This document shows positions 35,001 to 47,000 of a DNA stretch of 64,000 nt, piece after piece. Under the pieces are notes generated by a model. It saw only the letters and a program-made list of their open reading frames with translations, did not search any database and was not told the origin of the DNA. How positions within the stretch are numbered: the first letter of the stretch is position 1; the number at the start of each line of letters is the position of its first letter. A program made the translations under genes and the position numbers. Source of the DNA: Symsagittifera roscoffensis (taxonomy: Eukaryota > Xenacoelomorpha > Acoela > Convolutidae); NCBI RefSeq assembly GCF_963678635.1, contig NC_087068.1, forward strand, positions 16,991,872 to 17,055,871, written 5' to 3'.

Positions 35001-38000
35001 TAACTAAAACTTTTTGAGAATTTTTTTGTCAACTTTTTTTTTCAAAAAGCCATTTTATACGTTTGTACAGTTATAGAACCAATAATGATAGTTTTTGTCT
35101 CCATAAACATGGTGGGGCTAAAAATGATTCTCATTTTGATAAGTTTATATAAAATAGATCAAAAACATTAAAAGGGCAAAAATTAGAGTTTGATTTTGTA
35201 AAACATTTGCACTAAAATTTTAATTAGTCGCCAGCGTTTATTGTCATATCACTTTTTCTTTGATGACAATCGGTTTTGACATAAATAAATGAACCTAATT
35301 TGTCTGTTGTTGTCTTCGGATTTTTATTTCATGATTCAGCACTGTATTGAACAGCTGGTAATTGAAAATGCTGTCCATAATAATGTATATCTGCAAAAAA
35401 TCAAGAAAATTCATGTGGTTTTTCTGCTAAGAAGATCTGAAAAAAACTGTAAAAATAATGGCTTGATAGATTGGAAACTTCATGATTTTTGAAATGATTT
35501 TCACGTTTTCTTTTTTGTTTCAATCAGGGGCGGATCTAGGATTTTCTCTTTGCGGATTTTCAAAAAAATTTTGACGACCTTTTTTTTTGGTCGACCAAAT
35601 TGATTTTTCGAGCTCTCCTCAAGCATTGTTTTGCCCCCATTTTGGCTCATTTTTCTGCGCCGCAGGCAAATTTTTGAAAAAAATTGGGCACTTTTTGAAA
35701 ATTGTTGACAAAAAAATCGAGTTTTTTTTTGGCGCGCGCTCCCCTTCAAAGTTAGTATATATTGGCGCCAAAGGCGCCTTTTGAAAAATTTTAGAGTCGG
35801 TCGGCCAAAAATGGATTTCTGAAAAAGTATCAAAGGGGGGTTTATATTTAAAAGGGTTTATATGATGAATCATTTGACATTAAACGACGGATTTATTGCG
35901 ATACCTGATCGTCGTAGACAAACCGTGATTTCTGAGAAAGCTAAACTATTCAGACCGATCATTTTTGACAGTAATATTGATCGAATCTTGATCAAAACGG
36001 TTTGATATAAAACATTATTTGTCAATCTACGACGTATATTTGTGATACTTAGTTTTTCGTCGACAAAAAGCTTGGTTTTTTGCGTATAGATTGAAAACAA
36101 GCAATGTTATCCAGCCAGAAATTTTTTTGCTGCAATTGAAAGAATTTGCTCTCATTTTTTGAATTTTGAATGAAAACTGACGTTTCTTCATCACATTGGC
36201 AGCATAAAAACGTTTTTGTAATAAAAAGTTTGGCAATGATTGAATCTCTGAAGAAATGTTAATCGTATGCAATACGCTAGAAAATGACTCAAGTTTACTA
36301 GCAATTCTTTTATTCTGCTGTTTCGTCCAACCGCACTGACAAAAACCACCCATCAATTTAGGTACCTAAAAAATCTAGCCAGAAAGTCTTCTTGCTATCA
36401 ATGCATTCTCTATAACATGGAATATCTAAAACTTGTTTTGAGAAATTGACCAAAAAGAAATAACACCTCAAGATTTGCACTTGAAGTTTTTTTATGAAAA
36501 AATTGTTGCATACAAAATGATTTTTTTTGGGAACTGTTCGCTAAATTAGCATCGATTTTGCTATAAAAATTTGATGAAGGTCAAATTGTTTTGTTTACAA
36601 TTCAAAGTTTCATTTTTGTTTTGAAAAGAAGATAATTTTACCATACACAAATTCTAAGCAAAAAATATTTCATTTGCGGATGAAACTTGAAAGGATAGCT
36701 TAACTAAACAATCTCTGCATGGAATTGTGTGATCGTCTGTTTACTTTCCTGCACAAAACCGTGCAAATTAATTCAATCAATTACACCTGAATTGGTTTAA
36801 CCATGTGCCGCTTTATACAGTGCTGATTTGAATTATCCGGACAAAATGAACAAAACTTGAATTTTCAAACACGTTTTCCTCAAATTGGGTAAAGATTAGA
36901 CAAAAAGTGAAGGGAGAAAAAGTTGCTTCGGATTTCACCAGAATTAATATGGTGCAATTTTTCTCCAAAATTCTTACCTAAATTTGGCTTTTTTAATTAA
37001 TCAAGAATTACGCTGAAACTACTTCGTTAATTGATGAGACAATTAAATCACAAGAAGCCTCTTACACAGCCCAACAATGTTTTACATGGGTTAAATCTCC
37101 AAAAATTTGAGTAAATTGCCTAAAGTTTATTTTCAGTAATGATTTTGTGTTTTATATAATCGGAACCACGTTTTTTGACTATCAAGCAAAAATTTTTTTC
37201 CTATACATGTTTTTGGAGACTGAACCCATCTAGAACATGGTGTTGGGCTGTGTAAGAGGCTTCTTGTAATATATATTACTTGTCAATTCACAAGATAGTT
37301 TCAGCGTAATTCTTGATTATCTGAAAAAAGCCAAAATAACCCATTTTTGGAGTAAAATTATTTTGGCTGAGATTTTCGAGAAAAAAACGGCACAGTATTG
37401 AATCTTATAAAATTCTAAGCAATTTTTGTTCTCTTCAATTTTTGTCTAATCTTAACCCAATTTGAGAAAAACAGGTTTGAAAATTGAAGTTTTTTTTCCT
37501 TTTGTCCCGATAATTTAAATCAGCACTGTATTTGATTTTAAAAAATTGTTCAGATAAGAGCAATTCGAAGAATTTTGGATTCTGTTTTTAAATTTATACA
37601 AATCAAGATATCACAACGAATTGTCTTGAGAGCTCAAGTGATAATCATCATGAAGTCTTTTCATTCGTTAAATTATGCAAAAAAAAATTCGATATCAATT
37701 TTTGGCTTTGATACAAAATTGTATGAATATTTTGCTCTTCAGACCTTAATTTGACAATAAAAAGAGATAATTTACACTACTGCAAAGTCATATTAAGCTA
37801 TTCATTCTTCAAATATATATATTCAAATTGTATCTGTGCTCAAAACTTTTTGTGCTTCATGGACACAAAAACCAGCCTAATTTACTTTTGGTCGACTGTG
37901 ATGTCGCTCTGTTGTCTTTGCAGGGCAGCACTCCATTGCACCTGGCAGCCCAGACTGGCAATGTGGCAGTGGCTGGACTCCTCTTGAGTAAGAGTACCCA

Positions 38001-41000
38001 GCAGCTGAAGATCAGAGACAAGAAGGGGAGAACTCCTCTGTTGCTTGCATCTGCCAATGGACACAAAGACATGGCCCAACTGTTGATTGGTCAGGGAGCT
38101 GATCCAAATGCACCCGATAAGGTAGCAAAAAAATCCCATTTTCAGTTATAGTCAATGAAGTTTGAAAGTTGTCGATTTTCTTAATTTTTGCGTTTGACTC
38201 TTTTTTTTTACAAGATGTCGGTGACTACGAAGAAATTTGAAGAAGACTAAAATTTGTTGTTTTGTAACAAATTCTGAAACAATTCTGAAACAAAATTGAA
38301 CAATTTGTTACAAATTCAATTAGTTCCAACTTATCGTAGGTTTGATTTCAAGCGAAACTCTCTGAATATTGATCTGTTTTTTGCTCTTGCACAATTTAAC
38401 TATGAGCGCGAAGCTTCAATATTTAACCTCAAAAAATATAATAGAAGCGGCGCTATATTATTTTTAGCTTGTACTAGTTTGGAAACAGCGAAAAAATATT
38501 TAGAATGACTGGCGTCCCCTCCACTATGCGGCTAAGAATGGACACAGTGGAGTGGTGGAGCTGCTAGTCTCATCAGGTGGGTGGGGTCAAATTAATGAAG
38601 TTAACATCAAAATTGAAATTTTTATAAACTGGAGAAATTCTGAAAAAAGTCATTTCAAAATAAATTAATTTAATTTGATTAACACTATCAATGAGAAACC
38701 TTTGTGACTGATGGGAACAAAAAACTTCAACAGTGCTGGTAACAAAAATAGAAATTGAAGTGCCTTAGAAAAACTTGTTGAAAATGGAGTTTTTTTAAAT
38801 TCATCTTCGTGAACATGCTTAGGAGCACACACTACGAATGAGACGAAGGAAGACAAGGTGGCAGTTTGTTATGCGGCCGCCAACTCACACCACGTGGTAC
38901 TCTACTTCCTCATGAAACAGCCACATAACACACACCAACTCATATCAGACAAGAAGGTAAACAGCATAAGAAGCGAAGCAAGGCATTACATAGTTAGGAT
39001 AGTCCACTTAGCAGCCATTGATAGATTCTCTGTGAGTCACAGAGACCATCTATTTTAAATTAACTAACTAGTTAATTGATTGAAGGTCATCTTTATACCA
39101 CAACATAAATGAAAATGTTCGGAATGTCTGTAGGAGGCACATAGCATAGCGGTAAGGCTTTCACTTTGTAATTGCAAGATAATGTATTTGGTTCCATGCC
39201 ATGGCAATGATAGTGTGTGAGGACGAGCTCTCACTTGACCTCTAGCTTCAGGTCTACCACAGTCTGACCAATTTCGGCTGCAATAGTGGTATAGAGAGTT
39301 GCAAAAAGTTCGGACAGACAGAATTAATTAAAAAGAGCAACTGTCTAGAGATCAACGAAAATTAAAACTGAAATAAACATAACGTCGAAAGTTCAGAAAG
39401 CAGAACTACGGGATCTACTTANNNNNNNNNNNNNNNNNNNNNNNNNNNNNNNNNNNNNNNNNNNNNNNNNNNNNNNNNNNNNNNNNNNNNNNNNNNNNNN
39501 NNNNNNNNNNNNNNNNNNNNNNNNNNNNNNNNNNNNNNNNNNNNNNNNNNNNNNNNNNNNNNNNNNNNNNNNNNNNNNNNNNNNNNNNNNNNNNNNNNNN
39601 NNNNNNNNNNNNNNNNNNNNNAAAACAAAAAGAAAAAACTGAAATACACCCGAATACAAAGCTCCTCCCATTTTCAATGGTCGGTACGAAAAAAAACTAC
39701 ATGAGTTTTTTCTTTTGTCTTCCTTTAAATCCCACACGCTATGATAAAAAAGAGAAGGGCATTTTGTAATTTTTTGATAGTGTGAACAAACGTTAAAAAA
39801 TTCAAGGCAGCCGACAATGAGCAGAGTTTATAAACTACCCAAAAGTTACGTCAATTATGTAGGAGTTTTCCTGATTTGCGTAATTATGAAACAACCGTTA
39901 CATCATTGTTATATTACAGCTCCGTATAATCGGCTGCTTTATATGGTAGCTGGCTCGGGTCTAGGACAACAAGCCAACGGGACTTCAGGCCGAAATTTTA
40001 ACTTTATAATGATCTATAAGCACTATTTTTCATCTGATTTAAAAAAAAAAGGCAAGTTTAGTCGATAATGAGCGTTTTTTTATGACAATGCACCCCTTAG
40101 GAAGGGCATTCATAAATCAGCAGGATTTTGAAATGAATAATTTAGAAACGTAAATAACGCCTTCAAAAATGTTTTAAATTTTAACTTACCTTAACATCAA
40201 TTAAAAGTTAATTTTTTTAAACCAGCCAAAAACTGAAAGGAAAAGCCATGGAATTGAGAATATTTTTAGACCACTTTTCAATTCATTCATATTTCATGAC
40301 TTTTTGAGAAAAACTTTGGCTTGAAATCCCTTATTTTACAATTCGGCTTGATGTCACGTCGACTTGATATCCGGCACCGAGCTGGCTCATATTGCAACTG
40401 GATTATCTACCACATGCTAAACAAGATTGCTCGTATATCCGAACAAAGCTCTGAAAATTTCGGCTGCGCTTAGTGCCAATTGAATTTTTTTTTGCTTGAG
40501 TATTTTTTTTTTTTTTTTTCCTCATTTATTCCCCACACACAATGTAAAATACTACGGGTGTATTTTTCGTCTCGTTTTTTGATGATAGAGTTAAATGGTC
40601 TCAATTCAGTTTGAAACGCATTAATTCGCTTCTTATGCAATATATGGCAATTTAATTATCCCAAAGTGGCCAAATTTGCAATTTTCAAACGCCTGTAATT
40701 TTATAAAAAATGATCACAGGTGAAATAATTTTTTAAATTTGAGCCCATGATAACATTATTTCTCAGATGGTATAAAAAAAATTGACAAAAACGCTTAGTT
40801 AACAATTCGAAAATCGACTGAATAAAAAAAGCAACAGCAAGCATACTAATCCCCACTTTCTTCGAAAGTCGGAACAAAAAGTTAAGCTATTAATTGATTC
40901 AATTCGCAGTTCACGCATGTTATAAATATGCAGCATGTTGCGCGTTAATTATTCTAAATTGGTCATTTATCATTATTACACCTCCATGACTTCACAAAAA

Positions 41001-44000
41001 TTTATTCGGGGTTTAAAAAAACTCAGATGGTGGAAAAAATTATCGAAAGTTGAAATTTGACTGAACACAAAAAAGACACCCCAGCTTAAAAAATATTTCC
41101 ACATATTTCAAGCCAGAAAAATAAAAAATAATCAATCTGAATGGAATATAAACCAATCTAAATCTATTTTTTTCATTTCTCCTATATTTTTTCTGTGACA
41201 TTTTAAACCGATTCAATTTAATTTGAATAGTTTTTTATACCTTCTATAATAATAACTTCATACAGGTTTGGGCCTTCAATTTTTTTTTCAAGAGAAATAC
41301 TACACAATTGCCTACGTGGTTTGGTTTTTAAATTTCTAAAGTTCAATTCAAACTCTGTTAGTAAAATGGAAGAAAAATAGTTCTAACGGTGCATATCAGT
41401 TTTTAGATTTCCGTGTGGAAAAAGAACAATTATTCATTGACCAAATCTTTTCAAATTGGAGGACTTCAAAAAAATGGGTCACTCGTAATCGATTTAATAT
41501 CTTGAAAAAATCAATAAAAAAGGAGAAATCTCTGGTAACAATTTATAAATCATAATTGATGGCAATTTTTTCATATAATTCAAAAATTGAAAACTCGAAA
41601 AAATGCAACAAAGTGAATGATTAATGTGTAAAGCCTCGTTTTTCCAACCATTGAAAATGGGGAGAAACTTTCTATTTGGATGTGTTTTAGTTTTTTCTTT
41701 TTTTTCCACACAAAATCAGGTACCACAAGTAATCATCGGATTATTAAAGCCCTTTCATATTAAAGACTTTTCAGTCGTAATTCAAACTATATTTCCGAAA
41801 AATCTTCAAAAAAATTATGTCGAGAAAAAATTCTAATTTCAATCGTAAAATCTCTTTTAGTCAAATAAATTGTTTGTTTATTTTTCAATCAGTTTTTTGT
41901 TGCTTTTTCGAGTCAGTTCTAAGTTATGCTATGCCTAAACGAAGAAATTCATAACTGGTTAGTTTTGCAGGAGAGTGTTCGTAAGAAAGACAGGGCGAAG
42001 GAGTTGACAGAAGTGGCCCTCTTCTGCGAGGAGGTCGCAGTGGACTTGACCACCATCGCCACTGGAGTAGTGTCCACCGGATCCATTCTCAAGGTCAGTC
42101 AAATGTTCTATAAAAGTGAGTGATCGATCCGTGAACAATCCGATCAGTGATTGAACAATCCGTGAACAAGAAACTTCAGTGGCGTCGAGGTGCTTTTAAG
42201 AGAATGAACGTAGTGAACACTCTTATATAAGTCTTGGTGATTTTTTGGTTTTTTGTTGTAGACTAGCTGTAATATTTCAGCTCTAACATTCAAAACTGTA
42301 ATCTTTATACAGGCCGTGGACCATAGAAACATGCAGATACTTGACGTCTTGATGGAGTGTGAACAAAAAGAAGTTGTGGCACATTCTGCAGTCCAGAAAT
42401 ACCTCTCAGATATCTGGATGGGGGGACTACATCTCCCCACGTCCAAAATCCTCCTCCTTTTTGGCACCATTTTATTTCCCCCTTGCTTTGCATTTTTCTG
42501 CTTCCCTGTTAAATTCATGCGTATGAACAAAGTCCCAATAGTCAAAATGATGTTATACCTGACATCGCATATTTACTTAATTTTATTACTCACTCTAACT
42601 GTCGCGTTTCGACTTTACGAAGTGGAAGAAGATTACCTAATAGTTCCACCGTGGTATGAGTTCGGGTTATTAATCATGATGAGCGGTTTATTACTTTCAG
42701 AACTAACCAGTCCGTCTGACAAATCAGGTCTTGGTTGGATCAAGATCATTGTTATAGTCATGGCAGCCATATCGATGGCCATCCACATGTTTAATGCGGT
42801 TTCTAGCGGGGGTTTGGAATATCAATATAATACAATATACGTCAGAAATCAGCTCTTAGGAGCTTCGATACCTCTGACATTTGTGCAGTTCCTGGACTTC
42901 TTGACATTTCATCACCTTTTCGGACCCTGGGCGATTATTATTTTTGACTTAATGAAGGATCTGTTTCGATTTATGATTCTGCTAAGTTTGTTTCTGCTTG
43001 GGTTCACTCTGGAGATGACTGCTCTTAACCAGCCAGCTTATCCGAAGAAATTTTGCGAGGAGATTGGTCTCTACCCGGTAGAGTACCCAACGGGTAAGAT
43101 TGAAAATTAATGATCGAGTAATAAGTGCTCAAACTAAAAAAAATGAGTTCACAAAAATTAGGTTTTTCTGAAAAAAAACATATGCGGATTTTAGATCCCA
43201 AAAGCACGTGGTCGTTTTCTCGTTTTCACAGACTTGATCGAACCAACCAATTACTTGTTTACTGTCTTCAAATCCGGGATTATGCTTTAATTTAATAAGT
43301 TATATGAGGAGATTATCATTGCCAACTGAAAAATAGTCGCAGATTGTAAAACACCAAAAATCCAGCTCAGCTAAGTCTGTCAAAATGTTTTTGGGATATT
43401 AAGACCCGCACATGTTTTCAGTTTTTTAGTTGTCTTCAGTCATTTGAAAAAATTATTATTTGATGTTTTTCCCCGATTTTGACAGGTAAGGAGATCCCCT
43501 ATAAGGAGGGTATGTCTGTTCTTGGGAAGCAGTTTGAGAAGCTGGCCTTCGCCTTGTTTGGTCTGACAGATGACGACGACATGATCAAGGACTCCGTGTG
43601 TATTCCCTCCTGGGGGAGGAGTCTCATCGTGTTCACTTATGGAGTGTACCTCGTCATTTCCATCATCGTGCTCGTAAGTAGATACCCGGGATGACAGGAG
43701 GTGCTTAACATTTGAATAGGTTCCAAAGTCGAGGCTACGACATATCTTTCGACTTTTATGATTTGCGAGTGCAAATCCACGCTCGATGGGCAATCTTAAA
43801 TTGAGCTCAAATTCGAAACGCACCACGCTTCAGCCGAGACATTTATGTGTGTCGTGGTCTCTTGTTTTCGAGGACACTTAATATCAAAACAGAGACCAGA
43901 AGTTGTTATGATACAAATCTCGAGCAGGGATCATGGTTGGCATCGAAACACTGATCCTACTATTTATAGAAAGATTTTTAAACTATCGCTTCTTAACTAT

Positions 44001-47000
44001 AAGACATATTATAGTGAGCTTACTAACCCCCCTATTAGCGTTCTTCCATGAGATGTGACTATGTTGAAAGTTAAAGTTAACTAACTTCCGTGCATGATTT
44101 TTAACGGTTTTTTAACCAATAAAATGTAACTTCAAAAAGTGACTCGATTGCTTCTCTCAGGTGAATCTGTTGATTGCGATGATGAGTGACACGTACCAGA
44201 GGATCCAGCGCCAGTCGGACACGGAGTGGAAGTTCGGCAGGGCCAAGTTGATCCGCAGCATGAACCAGAGGAGTCCCACCGCACCCCCTCTCAATCTGGT
44301 GCTGGAGATCCTCATCTGGATCAAGAAGTTATGCGTCAACAGAGGTGAAAACAGGGGCGGATTTAGGGTGGGCGGGGGGCGGACGCCTTTTCTCCTCAGG
44401 GATTCGACCCCCTGCTGACCCAAAGGGTCCCACCTTTGTACTATTTTTCAATATCCATTTTTGGTGATGGACCCTAAAAAATTTTTAAAGGCGCCTTTGG
44501 CGCCAATATATACTAATTTTGAGGGGGGAGCGCGCGCTAGAAAAACGCGATTTTTTGGTTCAAGTTTTCCAAATTTTGCCAGCGGCACCAAAATTTGGCC
44601 AAAATAGGGACAAAACAATGCTTTGGGAGAGCTCGAAAAATCAATTTGGTCGACCCAAAAAAAAAGGTCTAAATTTCGAAAATTTTTTGAAAATCCGCCC
44701 CTCCTCGAGAAAATCCTAGATCCGCCTCTGGTGAAAAATATACAATAACTCTTTTCTTAGTTTGAGAGTCTTACTCAGAATTGAGGACACGAATTTCAAA
44801 TTGAGCAAAAAAATAACGAATTTGAAAAAAAAGTACACTTTGTGTTGTCTATAATATGCAATCTTCTGCATTGGGTTGCGAATTGTGTGTGTATATTCAG
44901 AGAACATCTTCGGTATCCAGCGAGTGCAGGAGGAAGAGGAGTCTGAATCGGAGCAAGTGGCTAGAGCAGAGTCCAGATCTTCAGTTGGGGCCGGCAGGGC
45001 TAAAATGAAAGGGGACAAGAGAGAAGAGGAGGGAGCCGGGGGGACGGGAGGGGGACCTGTCAAGATTGAACACGTAATCTTCTGAATTGTTCAAAAGCGG
45101 AAAATTGCATAAAATTGGTTGACTAAATTGATTTTTCGAGCTCTCCCAAACAACTAGAAAGACGCTGTTTTGGCAAAATTTTGAAAAAAAAACTGGCCAG
45201 AAAAGGCTTTTTTAAAAAAATGTTGACCAAAAAATCTCGTTTTTTTTTCGGCGCGCGTTTCCCCCTCAAAATTAGTAAATATTGGTGCCAAAGGCGCCCT
45301 TAGAAAACTTTTTTTAGGGTCTGTCAGCCAAAATGGAGATATCTCAAAATAGTATAAAGGGGGCCCTTTGGGTCGGCAGGGGGTCGAATCCCTGAGGGGT
45401 GGATGAGGGGTCGATACTGATCATAAGGTCTTGTCGAGAACTTTAGAAATACAAACTTGATAGTGGTTTTCAAGAGCGCAAAAATTAATAGTTAAAATAA
45501 CTTCGACAAAATGTTTAAACATTTTTTGAAAATTCCCATCTTAGATCCGCGCCCCCATGAAAATCTTGTCTAGATCTGCCCTACTGAAAATAATCAATCA
45601 GGGTCACCATAATCTCAAAACTTAGTGCTGATTTTTATCTCCGTTGGGTAAAAAAACAAAGTTTCTGTTAGTTTTTCAATGTTTGCCTACGACGGCACAG
45701 AATTAAAGCCAAGTAGCAAAAAGATCGATGCTATAAACACAACTTTTTGTATTATTTTTATTTCGATTTGATCCGATGGAGTTTCTATGGCTCAAGAGCA
45801 TCCAACAAAAAGTAAAAAAAAATGCCGATAGAGGCCATTACTAGGCCAAACTGTGTATTTTGTGAATTGTAAGCGGACTCCGCAAGGACGCTCTCTTTGT
45901 TCTTTTTTTTTTTTTTTTTTCGTTTTTTTAATCATTCCGAAAAATTTTTAACGTATGTTTAAATACTTTTCTCTGGATTCCAGGAACAGACCGACACAAA
46001 ACTGTGCGCCTATCCAGCGCACAGTGTGGCTTCGTAAAGGCCATTTTCAGAAATTTGACAGAATTTAGTTGTGTCTCATGAGAAATCTAATCTGTAATTA
46101 GATATTAAGTTATCTAAAGTTCACAATTGCCGTTAAAAACCGGATACGCTACTTCTGTTACTTATTTTGCTCCGACTTCTGAAGAAAACGACAGAATCTT
46201 TATGATTGGAGTCCTTTTTTATTCAATATTATCTTTTAAATTGGTTTTTTTGGCAAAATAGGTACACCAACTGAAAACTATCAACATCTCGAGCTCAAAT
46301 TCAAAATTTTTTTAGCCTTTAACTTATTTTGAGAAGTTACCTGGGTTTAAAAATGGCCGTATGGGACAACTAATGCGCGCAAAATGTAAATTTTTTAGTG
46401 GATGCGCAGCAAACTCAGCGAACGAAACAAGCTCAGAGATCATTCCAATCTAAATTGCGACATGATAACTCAACCAATTATTGACATAATGTGTTGGAAA
46501 ATGCGAAAGAAATGAAATTAATGGCTTATATGTGCTGTGGGGCGAAAAAAGATTTCACAAAAAGTAAATAAACATTTTTTTAAAATATCAAGGTTTTTTG
46601 GTAAAAGTTAATTGAGGCATCTGGAATTAGATTCTTAGATCGAGAAGCGTCCACAAAAATGTTTTTAGATTGAAAAGCATGCGTCCGTAAAAAAATCGGT
46701 CCGATTGAATCAAACTTTCAGCTCGATAGAAATTGTATAATTTCGTCGAGGAATAAAAATTTGAATCCAACCTTGTCGACCGCGGCTGAATTAAGCTTCG
46801 CTTACACCTTGGCAGCGAGTTTTTGTATTATGCAGAAATATACAAGGATAGCCGGTTACTGTGCAAGTAGCACTGGATGTTCCGACCATAATCTTAAAAA
46901 GTACCAAAACATTTTTTTCCAAAATATTGCCGTTTTTTCTGCATGGTGTGATAAAAAATTTTAATGAAAATATTTTTGCGAAAAAATTTAGAAATTTGAA

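Noticed and set aside
39142-39200. Functional tRNA gene.
   Set aside because: A and B boxes are present but the acceptor stem and cloverleaf do not close. A long SINE body follows.
39393-39737. A minus-strand ORF spanning the N run.
   Set aside because: Most of it is ambiguous bases; not a real reading frame.
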